DNA from: CAZBWE01 sp964495465
Lineage (GTDB): Bacteria; Planctomycetota; Phycisphaerae; Sedimentisphaerales; Anaerobacaceae
Assembly: GCA_964495465.1 (NCBI GenBank)
Contig: CAZBWE010000009.1
Location: 1 to 42,712 of the forward strand
DNA: 42,712 bases
Direction: 5' to 3'
The position numbers and the translations under genes are program-made. Below the pieces are notes generated by a model. It was not told the DNA's origin and ran no database searches. It saw only the letters and a program-made list of their open reading frames with translations. Positions 8,014 to 17,400 of this stretch are shown here, in pieces. The first letter of the stretch is position 1. Every line of letters starts with the position of its first letter.

Positions 8014-10260
8014 CTATTTTTTCTCATTTTGTATATCAACAGTTAATGTTTGTTCTGCAAAGGCACTTACTCCGATTAATTCTGCCGTCAAATTCCCTGT
8101 AACGCTTGGACGCTCCTGCACAAAGACCTTCTGCTCCTTCTTCCATGGTGAAATCACCAGGATAAATTCCGTACCCGGCTCAGCCAGCTCTTTTCTCCAG
8201 CGTTTTATTCCGACCTCCCAGCCGGGCTTGCACCAGAAGTTATCCGCCACAAGCAGACCATTGAGATACAACCGGGCGGTATCACCTATATATTCAAAAC
8301 GCACAAGCACATCACTGATAGAGTCCCAGTCAATATCGCCGGTCGAAATACGCCAGGCCCTGGGTGGGGCAACGGAGGACCTGAACGGATAATCCTTATC
8401 CGCTGCAGGTATCTCTGCGTTTTGCTGTGCTGTAACAGTAATCTGGGGCAATGGATGAGCCGGCACGATAAACAAAGAAAATTCCCCTTCCTTCTGCAGA
8501 TTGATTTTTTCGCCGTTACACATCAGAACTTTATCCGTGGCTGGATACACACGAAGCTGGAAAGGGCCTGATTGACGAGTGCGAAGTTTCAGGCAATCAC
8601 CGCTTTGCCACAATTCAGTCGGACAAACGGCCAGGTGCCGACTGCCTGCTACCTGAATGTTCCAGGCATTAAGACTATCGACTTCGCTGAGCAAAATAAC
8701 TTCGACCTTAGTCCCGTCCTTTGTTGTAAATTTTAATACATCTTCTCTCGGTATCACGAGCCATCCATTGTCCTGTTGTCTGACCCTGCCTATCCGCTTG
8801 ACGGGCTTTCTGATACCTGCCAGGCAGAGCTGTGTTTCTATGCCGGACAACCGCACCATAATCAAACGAGTGACACCATCACTCTGCCATCGCATCAACG
8901 GCTGAGCCGACGCATATATCAAAGTCGCATCAGCTATCGGCATACTGACAGGAAATACACCCATCATCTTTGACGCAACGGTAACCGGTTTTTCGGGAAA
9001 AACAAATTCCTCATCTGCCATCGTTATTGCAAACTGCACGTTCTTCCTCGCGGGCATATCAAGATAACGCTGGTAGTTGTTGAAAAACAAAAANNNNNNN
9101 NNNNNNNNNNNNNNNNNNNNNNNNNNNNNNNNNNNNNNNNNNNNNNNNNNNNNNNNNNNNNNNNNNNNNNNNNNNNNNNNNNNNNNNNNNNNNTCACCGA
9201 GACGGCAAAGTGCCATCCCCTCGGTATCCTTCGGGTCAAGCACAGGTCGCCGGGGCCACTTGTGATGCATACCGCCACCCAGTTCTGCCGTCGCATAGGG
9301 GTAGCGGGACGGGTCATACCGCAATCTCTCTTGTTTGATGCGATTTGTCACCATATCGGCGGCTATATCTGTGTTGACTATTAAGCTGACGAAATCCGAA
9401 AAAAGCAATTCCTTAAATGGCGGCAACCGGCCGGTCCCCTTGGCCCAAAATGGGTCAACATACGAGCCCAGCACAGGCAGCACTTCATCCTCCGGCACGT
9501 ATGCCCAGCCCCAGCCGGTCACGGAGTAATAAGGAACGTCCATACCCAACTGACGCGCAATTTCCTTGCACTTTAAAATATAGGGCTCGCCGCCCCTGCC
9601 TCCGACATGGCCGAATTCGTTATCAAATTGAATCCCTATAACAGGCCCGCCATCTTTATGATAAAGACCTCGAATCTGCTCAGCCACGGCTGAATACCAC
9701 CGCTGAACCTGTTCAAAGTAGGCAGGGTCCATACTTCTGGGCTTACACACCTTGCCGAGCCAATCCGGAAATCCGCCGTTGCGGGCCTCGCCGTGACACC
9801 ACGGGCCAATCCGCAGCCAGACCGGCATATTGTGCTTTTTACAAACTTCCAAAAATTCACGCAGGTTGCGGTCGCCCTGCCAGTCATATTGACCCTGAAG
9901 CTCTTCATGAAATATCCAAAACACATAAGTCGCGATAACATCAAGACCGCCGGCTTTCATAGCCAGCACCGATTCTTCCCAAAATTCGTGCGGCACGCGG
10001 GCATAATGAATTTCGCCCATAACCGGCAGCCAGGGTTGGCCGTTTCGCGTGAAATATAGTGAGTTGACACTATAATCCGTTCCATCGGGGCCGGTCGGTG
10101 TTCCCATTCGCAAGTGCCCCTGCAGGATACGAGGTCCGCTTGCCGCCGCCTTTAATCTCAGAATGTGAGATTCCGGTGCCACCACGGCGCCATTATAATC
10201 TCTGGGAAGGTCGGTTTCCGCAACCTGTCTCATACACCCGGGTTGCATTCCGAGAATGAT
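8014..10260 (-). CDS. GH35 beta-galactosidase, 5' end and an internal piece lost in assembly gaps
   Basis: Two stretches separated by 100 N (9094-9193) encode one GH35 enzyme. The first has the (alpha/beta)8 barrel: GEIHYARVPHEFWEE, YVFWIFHEELQGQYDW, WLRIGPWCHGEARNGGFPDW, the acid/base Glu in QFDNEFGH and the nucleophile Glu in ATAELGGG. The second has FLFFNNYQRYLDMPARKNVQF and C-terminal beta-sandwich domains ending near the stop at 8014. The frame is open across both gaps as written, but the gaps are placeholders. The visible N-terminus IILGMQPGC looks like the end of a lipoprotein signal, so the start codon lies inside the gap at 10261-10360. Expected role: exo-release of galactose from pectic galactan side chains. 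Confidence 0.85.
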   Translation of the reverse strand: MILGMQPGCMRQVAETDLPRDYNGAVVAPESHILRLKAAASGPRILQGHLRMGTPTGPDGTDYSVNSLYFTRNGQPWLPVMGEIHYARVPHEFWEESVLAMKAGGLDVIATYVFWIFHEELQGQYDWQGDRNLREFLEVCKKHNMPVWLRIGPWCHGEARNGGFPDWLGKVCKPRSMDPAYFEQVQRWYSAVAEQIRGLYHKDGGPVIGIQFDNEFGHVGGRGGEPYILKCKEIARQLGMDVPYYSVTGWGWAYVPEDEVLPVLGSYVDPFWAKGTGRLPPFKELLFSDFVSLIVNTDIAADMVTNRIKQERLRYDPSRYPYATAELGGGMHHKWPRRPVLDPKDTEGMALCRLGXXXXXXXXXXXXXXXXXXXXXXXXXXXXXXXXXXFLFFNNYQRYLDMPARKNVQFAITMADEEFVFPEKPVTVASKMMGVFPVSMPIADATLIYASAQPLMRWQSDGVTRLIMVRLSGIETQLCLAGIRKPVKRIGRVRQQDNGWLVIPREDVLKFTTKDGTKVEVILLSEVDSLNAWNIQVAGSRHLAVCPTELWQSGDCLKLRTRQSGPFQLRVYPATDKVLMCNGEKINLQKEGEFSLFIVPAHPLPQITVTAQQNAEIPAADKDYPFRSSVAPPRAWRISTGDIDWDSISDVLVRFEYIGDTARLYLNGLLVADNFWCKPGWEVGIKRWRKELAEPGTEFILVISPWKKEQKVFVQERPSVTGNLTAELIGVSAFAEQTLTVDIQNEKK
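9094..9193. other. Assembly gap of 100 N inside the GH35 gene
   Basis: Exactly 100 N, the same length as the two other gaps, so the size is a scaffolding default. The conserved GH35 GGTNP-type segment expected between the nucleophile and the FLFFNNYQRYL stretch is missing, so the real gap is probably longer than 100 bases. Confidence 0.95.
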
Positions 10261-10360
10261 NNNNNNNNNNNNNNNNNNNNNNNNNNNNNNNNNNNNNNNN
10301 NNNNNNNNNNNNNNNNNNNNNNNNNNNNNNNNNNNNNNNNNNNNNNNNNNNNNNNNNNNN
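10261..10360. other. Assembly gap of 100 N at the 5' end of the GH35 gene
   Basis: Placeholder of exactly 100 N. It hides the start codon and most of the signal peptide of the GH35 enzyme. One arm of an inverted repeat (TTTTCGATGG, 10361-10370) touches its edge. Confidence 0.95.
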
Positions 10361-10473
10361 TTTTCGATGGTTCGACTTTGCTCACCACAGGTTTGAGATT
10401 GGCAATCGGAACTCGTCCATCGAAAATCATTTGTCGGGCTGTTTCCGTAATTAGCTGCCTTCATCTTCATATT
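10361..10473 (-). other. Fragment between gap and GH43-like gene, holding an inverted repeat
   Basis: TTTTCGATGG at 10361-10370 and CCATCGAAAA at 10417-10426 are perfect 10-base inverted arms. On the minus strand one frame stays open into the gap from MIFDGRVPIANLKPVVSKVE, but no signal peptide, ribosome site or family is recognisable. I treat it as probable leader of the GH35 gene and not as a gene. Confidence 0.4.
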
Positions 10474-11619
10474 TCAATTATTCTGTATCGGCTCACCATA
10501 AAGGTCTGTCCGCTCGCGCACGACCCGGAAAGTGCTGCCAATATCCTCCATTTCATAGATTTTCGCCCTCGACAGGGGCATTCTGAAGGGCCGGTGAAGA
10601 ATCAGCATCAATTTTCCATCGAACGTCTTGAATATCATACCGTGGCCGCTGTCATCTCCTACCAGCGGCTCAAGCTGTTCCCACGGACCTTCAAGCTCGC
10701 CCGACTTTGAACGTGCTATGGTCTGCACATAACCGTTCTTATTGTAGCTTGACCACAACATTACGAGCCGGTTTTCTTTCGTGCGATATAGCTGCGGGCC
10801 GTCGGTAACGTATTGCCGCTGATGAACGCTCGGAACAGATTCCGCATTAATCCACGGTGCATCAGACGCCTTGAACAAATGAATTGGCTCGCCAACCCGG
10901 CAGGGCTGCCGGGCGGACAAGTCGTCTTTGAGACGAACCGCCTCCATCGTCCCGTCTATCACCTGTATCCACTCATGACAATAAACCATCCATGGTTGAT
11001 TTTGCTTATCGATATAGAGAGTCCCGTCCAGCGTCATAAAATTCTCAGGTGGATGCGGGCCGTCTTTTTTTAGAAGCTCGAATGGGCCTTCGAGTGAATC
11101 GCTAACTGCGATGACGGTGCCGCGCATATGATTAATCCGCCAGACATCCGGCGGCTCTGCAAAAACCTTGTCTCTATTGTGCAGCGTAACGAACAGATAA
11201 TACCGGCCTTTGTATTCGTGGACCTCCGGAGCCCACGTGCCGTGCCTCGGATTGGCCCACACATCGTCCGGCACAAGAAAAACAATGTAAGGCCCGTCCC
11301 AATTTAAAAGGTCTTTGCTCTTATAAGTCATCACGCCGCAGCGGTCGAGGCCGGTCGCCCTTGGCGACGCGCTGGTATAAAGATAGTAGGTCCTGCTTTG
11401 TTTATGCGGGACGACAAACGGATCGTGAACAGGTATATCGGTCAGCTTCAGTCCTTTGCGGGGATTATTCACATCAGCAGGAGGCGGCTGCTTCTGCTCA
11501 CCCCCAAAACCGGTAGCGATAAGTGCAAACAACAAAAAAACAAAAGCGACCAGATATATCGGCCATCGCAACGGTAACACCGACATCGTTTTAATGGTTT
11601 TTCGATTGATAGTTTTCAT
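10474..11619 (-). CDS. Secreted or membrane-anchored GH43-like glycosidase
   Basis: 381 residues. AAGGAAAG lies seven bases before the ATG. Residues 18-39 are hydrophobic (signal peptide or anchor). The propeller shows IPVHDPFVV (catalytic base Asp), RHGTWAPEVHEYKGRYYLF, TLDGTLYID (second Asp) and VTDGPQLYR. In the last motif the usual Glu-Gly-Pro general acid is Asp-Gly-Pro, a variant I recall for a subgroup of GH43-like proteins. SGHGMIF near the end supplies the central His typical of the family. A palindromic element at 10896-10913 encodes ARQPCRVG in a loop before the GEPIHLFKASDAPW segment. The substrate is probably arabinan or galactan side chains by context. It lies between the GH78 and GH35 genes, 87 bases after GH78. 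Confidence 0.83.
   Translation of the reverse strand: MKTINRKTIKTMSVLPLRWPIYLVAFVFLLFALIATGFGGEQKQPPPADVNNPRKGLKLTDIPVHDPFVVPHKQSRTYYLYTSASPRATGLDRCGVMTYKSKDLLNWDGPYIVFLVPDDVWANPRHGTWAPEVHEYKGRYYLFVTLHNRDKVFAEPPDVWRINHMRGTVIAVSDSLEGPFELLKKDGPHPPENFMTLDGTLYIDKQNQPWMVYCHEWIQVIDGTMEAVRLKDDLSARQPCRVGEPIHLFKASDAPWINAESVPSVHQRQYVTDGPQLYRTKENRLVMLWSSYNKNGYVQTIARSKSGELEGPWEQLEPLVGDDSGHGMIFKTFDGKLMLILHRPFRMPLSRAKIYEMEDIGSTFRVVRERTDLYGEPIQNN
10896..10913. repeat. Palindrome CCCGGCAG-GG-CTGCCGGG inside the GH43-like gene
   Basis: Perfect 8-base arms with a 2-base loop, in frame. The arms are identical to those at 19162-19179 in the GH2 gene; only the loop differs (GG against TC). Confidence 0.75.
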
Positions 11620-11706
11620 AATAAAACTTTCCTTGATTATGAGAAAACCTTAAAGACTCTACATCTCTTTTTTAGCGACCATAATATCTTTTAACCACCT
11701 GCATTT

Positions 11707-14373
11707 TTACTCTTTAGTCAATTCGTAATAAGAGTGAAATTCGTATTCGCCCGAACCGACCGTATAGACCATCCGGTTATTTTCTCGCTTAATATACTTT
11801 ACGCCTTGGGCATCCTCAGCCGATACACTACCCTCAAATACCTTTGTTTGCGGTTCAGACGGCACGAAAATGGTAGCGGTTGTGTTCGGCGGCACAGCAA
11901 TATGCCAATAGAAGTGGCCGTCCTCGATGCGCCATCGGCTCTCAATCCGGCCTCTGATACTGTCATAATATCCTGATGCAGACGTCAGGTCGCCAACAGG
12001 TTCCGGACGAAGCAGTATGTCTTTAAAACCAATGGAATCAGGCCCCTGCCGAATGCCAACAAGTGAATTCTGGAACCACTCCTGGATGTGGCCGAACATA
12101 CAGTGGTTCATCGACGAGCCCGGCTTATCCCATCTCTCGGAAAGCGTTTTAAAACCGAGCTTGAGCATACGACCATAGCCGGGTGCATCGGTGCGATTAA
12201 TCATTCGATAAATCACGTCGGAGCGCCCACCCTCCGCCAATACCTGCACCAGCATACGAAAGCAGACCTCGCCTGTGCTCTGGCGATATTGTGCCTTTTC
12301 AAGCTCCGCAACCAGATTGGCCAGCACTTCATCGCGGTCTTCTTCCGGTACCAGGCCGAAATGAAGCGCCGTGGCCAGAGATGCCTGGGAACCCGTTGAG
12401 ACGGAGTGTTCGGCCGATTTATAATAGGCCTTGATGAAGTCTTTGCGTACCTGCCGGGCAAGTTTTTCAAACTTTTTAGCGTCCGACTTTTTACCCATTC
12501 CGCAGGCAACACGAGCAAGGATACGTGCATTATCATACAAAAACGCCGTTGCAGTCAGCCGAGTCGGGGTAAGCTGGGCGCCGCCGCGGTGGCCATTTTC
12601 CGGTGTCCAGTCGTACCAATCGCCGAGGCCCGGCTTGACCAGCCCATCTTCGTTGCGCGTCAAGGCCAGATAAAGTGTATATCGCTTCATAGTTTCATAC
12701 TGCCGCCGTTCAGCTTCAAAATCACCATACCATTTATACAGCAGGTTCGGCAGCTGGACACAGGCACTGCCCCATTCGGGTGATTCAAAGAACGCCCCCT
12801 TAAAGCGCATATACTCCGGCGCAATATTGGGAACCAGCCCACTGTCCAATTGTGACTCTGTGGTATCCCGGCAAATCTTTCGGTAAAGATTATGGACATC
12901 ACGATGATAGATTATCGAAGGCCCCATCAGGTGAGGCACTTCTAGCCATCCGAGTTTCTCGCGATGAGGGCAATCGGTTACAACGCTTTGCAGGTTGCTG
13001 CGCACCGAACGGTCAATCATAGCATTTATATCATTAAATAGTGCATTTGAGCATTCGAATCCGCCGGTATCTGCCGCCGAGCTTGTGAGAAATTCGCTTC
13101 CTGCCTCCAGCAGCCAGGCAGTCCCATCTTGCGTCCCGATATTATTTGCATCCTCCGGCCGGACAACGCCCGAAATATACAGGTACTGGAAGCTGAAATA
13201 CGTAAAGCGGGGACGAAAGACCTCCTCGCCCTCGCCTTTAAGAGTATAAGTATAACTGTGGCCTCCGTTTTTAGTCCAGGGCTCGCCTCGCTTCTCGGCG
13301 CACATTATAGTAACCTGACTGCCGGCAGGCCCTTTGACCTTTACCACCGGCCGGGCAGACAGGTTGGTTCCACAATCGACCTCATACCGACCATCTTCGA
13401 GACGCTGGATTGTTACAGCCGGCAGATAGTCGGCCACCTTAATCGGCGGCGCGTATTGGGCCGCGAGTTTGCCGCCCGGGCCCTCGCACACCTCGGCTGC
13501 GGACCACATCTGGTCATCAAAATCCGGCTGGTCCCACCCGGGCAGCTCCCGTCGAGCATCGTAATCCTCACCGCCGAAAATACACGTGAAAACAATCGGC
13601 CCCAAAGTCCATTTCCAGCTCTCATCGGAAACAATTATCTGTGATGAACCATCAGTAAAAGTAACGCGCATTTGGCAAATAAGTTTCGGCGGGCCGAATG
13701 TGCCTCTGAACTTCGTATAACGTCCGCCGGGCACGTTATACATCCCGTTGCCGAGCATAACCCCCAGCACATTACCACCACGATGCAACATATCCGTCAC
13801 CTCATACGTGCTGTAAAGGCACCTCTTGCGGTAGTTTGTCCAGCCCGGGTCCATTTCCCGGTCACCCACACGCCGCCCGTTTATCCTCAATTCATAATGA
13901 CCCAAACCGCAGATATGAATTACCGCTCTTTGAACAGGTTTACCAAGTTCAACCGTCTTGCGAAAGATTGGTAAGGGATCTTCACCCCGCCCTTCCAAAG
14001 GGCGGGGTTTATTGATTCGCTTTGCAGTTATCCATTTCGCCTTCCAATCCTTTTCTCTCAGCAGCCCCATCGTCCACGAAGCCGGCTCGCTCCAGGGCGA
14101 GACATCCGGCACTTTTTTTGACGGATCGCCGTCCCAGACCCGCACCTTCCAGAACACCTGCTGTGAGGATTTTAACGAGCGGCCGCGGTAGGGAATATTG
14201 ATTGTCTCGTTTGAAGCTACTTTTTTGCTGTTCCACAAATCGCCCTTTTCTTTATTCAGTGCCTCAAGAGAGGATGCAACAAGTATCTGGTAGGCCGTCT
14301 GGTGCTGGTCACGTGTTGGGCTTTGGAGCTTCCAGAAAAGCCGCGGTTTTGCTACATCCACGCCGAGCGGCTC
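11707..14373 (-). CDS. GH78 alpha-L-rhamnosidase, N-terminus lost in assembly gap
   Basis: At least 888 residues are visible. The first residues after the gap, EPLGVDVAKPRLFWKL, are the normal beginning of the N-terminal beta-sandwich of bacterial GH78 enzymes, so only the signal peptide and a few residues are missing. Downstream follow YELRINGRRVGDREMDPGWT, the SDESWKW segment of the second sandwich domain, and the (alpha/alpha)6 barrel with VTDCPHREKLGWLE. The Glu of HREKLGW matches the general acid position of characterised enzymes. Family role: release of terminal L-rhamnose from rhamnogalacturonan. A start codon at 14479-14477 directly after the stop of the preceding gene (TGAATG) would couple the two genes, but the gap hides whether it is used. 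A 25-base palindrome at 13984-14008 adds RPLEGRGEDPL before the second domain. Confidence 0.9.
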   Translation of the reverse strand, partial: EPLGVDVAKPRLFWKLQSPTRDQHQTAYQILVASSLEALNKEKGDLWNSKKVASNETINIPYRGRSLKSSQQVFWKVRVWDGDPSKKVPDVSPWSEPASWTMGLLREKDWKAKWITAKRINKPRPLEGRGEDPLPIFRKTVELGKPVQRAVIHICGLGHYELRINGRRVGDREMDPGWTNYRKRCLYSTYEVTDMLHRGGNVLGVMLGNGMYNVPGGRYTKFRGTFGPPKLICQMRVTFTDGSSQIIVSDESWKWTLGPIVFTCIFGGEDYDARRELPGWDQPDFDDQMWSAAEVCEGPGGKLAAQYAPPIKVADYLPAVTIQRLEDGRYEVDCGTNLSARPVVKVKGPAGSQVTIMCAEKRGEPWTKNGGHSYTYTLKGEGEEVFRPRFTYFSFQYLYISGVVRPEDANNIGTQDGTAWLLEAGSEFLTSSAADTGGFECSNALFNDINAMIDRSVRSNLQSVVTDCPHREKLGWLEVPHLMGPSIIYHRDVHNLYRKICRDTTESQLDSGLVPNIAPEYMRFKGAFFESPEWGSACVQLPNLLYKWYGDFEAERRQYETMKRYTLYLALTRNEDGLVKPGLGDWYDWTPENGHRGGAQLTPTRLTATAFLYDNARILARVACGMGKKSDAKKFEKLARQVRKDFIKAYYKSAEHSVSTGSQASLATALHFGLVPEEDRDEVLANLVAELEKAQYRQSTGEVCFRMLVQVLAEGGRSDVIYRMINRTDAPGYGRMLKLGFKTLSERWDKPGSSMNHCMFGHIQEWFQNSLVGIRQGPDSIGFKDILLRPEPVGDLTSASGYYDSIRGRIESRWRIEDGHFYWHIAVPPNTTATIFVPSEPQTKVFEGSVSAEDAQGVKYIKRENNRMVYTVGSGEYEFHSYYELTKE
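13984..14008. repeat. Palindrome ACCCCGCCC-N7-GGGCGGGGT inside the GH78 gene
   Basis: Perfect 9-base arms with a 7-base loop, read in frame as part of KPRPLEGRGEDP. It lies in a loop between WKAKWITAKR and PIFRKTVEL. A near copy with the same arm and loop lengths is at 18870-18892. Confidence 0.75.
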
Positions 14374-14473
14374 NNNNNNNNNNNNNNNNNNNNNNNNNNN
14401 NNNNNNNNNNNNNNNNNNNNNNNNNNNNNNNNNNNNNNNNNNNNNNNNNNNNNNNNNNNNNNNNNNNNNNNNN
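14374..14473. other. Assembly gap of 100 N at the 5' end of the GH78 gene
   Basis: Placeholder of exactly 100 N between the end of the large GH2 fusion gene (stop at 14480-14482) and the visible GH78 sequence. It probably contains the GH78 signal peptide. Confidence 0.95.
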
Positions 14474-14479
14474 CGGCAT

Positions 14480-17400
14480 TCAACCCGTCAGGTCTGCCGG
14501 GGTCAAAATCAACCTGGCGGTTTTAAGTTTTGAAGAACTGACTTTAACGATGATTTTGCCTGCCTCCTTTGTGGACTGAAGAATCGCCAAGCCCCGTCCT
14601 CGATAGGCCCTATGGACCAAATCTCTGCAATCGTCAATATCGTTAAGGTTACCATTGCCGATACCGATGATTTCAGCCGGGCCTTTCACCTCGAATTTCA
14701 ATTCGTTGTCCGCATCCGGAACAAGAACCCCATTCGCATCAACGATACGAAATTCCAGATGACAGATGTCTTTGCCGTCGGGCCGAAGCTCTCGGACATC
14801 AGCCAGCAACTCAATACGTTCGGCAGCTCCCGCCGTCTTCAAATTATACTCACAAACCTTGTTTCCGTTCTCAAGACCTGTCGCCATGAAAACACCTGGC
14901 TCATAGTCGACCTCCCATCTCAACACACCCTCTTCGGCATCGGCAAGACGTTTGGTCCCGATAGGCTTGTCATCAAGCTCCAGCAAAACCTCAGGGCAAT
15001 TCGTATAACAATAGACGGTCACCTTTGCATTTTGCGGCCAGTTCCAGTGCTCCTGGACTCTTCTAAAGCGCCTCCTCCCTGTTCCTGCCCTGCCCGGCCA
15101 AGACGGGCCGGAAACGCAGATATAAACCATCGGCTCATCGCTCCATAAACTCTGGCGGAACCAGGCGATGGGTTTTTTGAAACCACACAAGTCCAGCAGC
15201 CCGGAGCCGTTTGCCCGATTCGGCCAGCGGCGGGCCTCGCCGAGATAGTCAATACCCGTCCAGAGAAACTCTCCGGCCACGTAGTCATTATCGCGCACCA
15301 CTCCCCAGTCGTTATAGTTGTGATGGTTCTCACTGCCGAAGATGAACCTGTCAGGATACTTACCATGGTCGCCGGGGTAACGTTCCTCCTGGTAATTATA
15401 ACCGACAATATCAAGTAACTCTCCGAGCCCGACAGCATCCGACATTTCAACATTCGCCAGGGCGGCCGTTACAGGGCGGGAAGAATCCAGCTCCTTGACG
15501 GCCTTTACCAGCGGCTTTGCATACTTGATTAGGTTCTCAGCCGGTGGATTCTCCGGCAGGTACTCATCCCCCAGAACCGGATGGGAAAACGGGTCATTTG
15601 CATAATCAATCTCATTGCCGATGCTCCACATAATTACAGACGGGTGGTTTCTGTCCCTGCGAACCATATCCTGAATGTCGATGACCGACCATTTGGTGAA
15701 CACCTCGCCATAGCCGTATCGGCTCGGCACACCATCATTCCAGCCGGTCAACCATTTGTTTTTGGGCGGCGTAAATTCATCAAAGGCCTCGTCCTTTACA
15801 AGCAAACCGAGCCGGTCGCAAAGAACCAACAACTCCGGTGCCGGCGGATTGTGGCTGGTCCGAATTGCATTTACCCCTAATTCTTTTAAAAGCCGCAGAC
15901 GACGCAAAAGCACCTTCTCAGGCACAGCCGCGCCGAGGCAGCCAGCATCATGATGAAGACAAACGCCCTTGATTTTAACCTGCTTGCCGTTGAGAAAAAA
16001 TCCTTTATCTGGGTCAAATCGAATAGTCCTAATCCCGAAGGGTGTCGATGTTTCGTCGACTACCCTTGAACCCGCACAAAGACGGCTTTTAAGCATGTAT
16101 AGAACCGGCGACTCAATAGACCAAAATTCAGGATGCTCAATCTTAATCTGCTGGATAAAGCTGTGGTTTGCATTGGCCAGGCATTTCTGCCTGGTCTCCG
16201 ATGTCGTCTGACTCCCTGCAACCCGTCCATCCGCGGTGATAATATCCGACTGAAGGGATAATTCCTTATCTGCATCGTAACCGTTCTCGATAACTGTCTC
16301 GATGCGGATGACAGCAGATGCTTCTTCGACCTGCGGTGTGGTAACGTAACTGCCCCAGTGAGCGATTCGCAGCTTGTCCGTTATGCGCAGACGCGTATGA
16401 CGGTATATGCCTGAACCAGTATACCACCGGGAGTCTGCGAACTTCGAGTGGTCAACTCGAACAGCGATAACGTTCTCATCAGGGCCGAACTTCAAATGCG
16501 GCGTCAGATTGCACTCAAAACTCGAATAACCATAAGGCCGTCCGCCAACAAAGAAGCCGTTGACCCAGATTTCAGAGTTGTTGTATATCCCATCGAATTC
16601 AATGGCGATAATTTTGTCTTTGTAGGCCGGGTCAAGCCGAAAACGCTTGCGGTAAAAGCCGACTCCGCCTGGAGCATATCCGTTGCCGCTGCCATATTCT
16701 GCGCTGAACGGCCCTTCTATACTCCAGTCATGCAGAAGCTTCACGCAACGCCAGCCGGAGTCATCAAACTTGGGCATCATTGCGGTTGCGAAATCTCCCC
16801 GGCTGAATCGCCAGTCAGTATCAAAATCGATATAAGTCCGGCCCATCAGTTCCGTATTTTCACCTGTTCTACTGTTCAAATGCTCAACTGCTCTTTCGAC
16901 CCGCAGGTTCTTCGATGTGGCCAGTGCGATTGCTCGGCCCTTGTCGCCCACAGCGCAGTAGAAGTGATACACAACGTCATCGTGTTTTAGAACCCAGGGC
17001 TTATGGGCGAAAGTAGCGTCCCAGGGCTCGGAGGGTCTGACGAGGTCGGGCCCGTTCCACTTTGTCCAGTGCACTAAGTCACGCGATGCTGCAAAAGTGT
17101 CGAAGGCACCGGGTTTCCAGAACGCCCCGAAGTAGAACATAACCCATAAGTCACCGAACTTCACAATCTGCGGGTCGCCGCTTATGACTGGCCGATTTGC
17201 CCGGCTCAGCGAGACGGGCTCGTTTTCCAGAACGTGCATAGCACCATAACGCCTCCAGCTCTTCATATCACTGGAAACAGCGATGCCGATACGTTCGCTT
17301 TCATTAGGCGCCCGGGCATTGTAGAACATCACAAACGGCGCACCGAGAGTTTCATCGGAATCACGAAAGATGTAACTTTTGAACAATGTTTCGCTCTCAA

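Noticed and set aside
10361..10470. N-terminal extension of GH35 starting MKMKAANYGN across the gap
   Set aside because: The frame depends on an arbitrary 100-N spacer and lacks a signal peptide; IILGMQPGC right after the gap looks like the true signal end.
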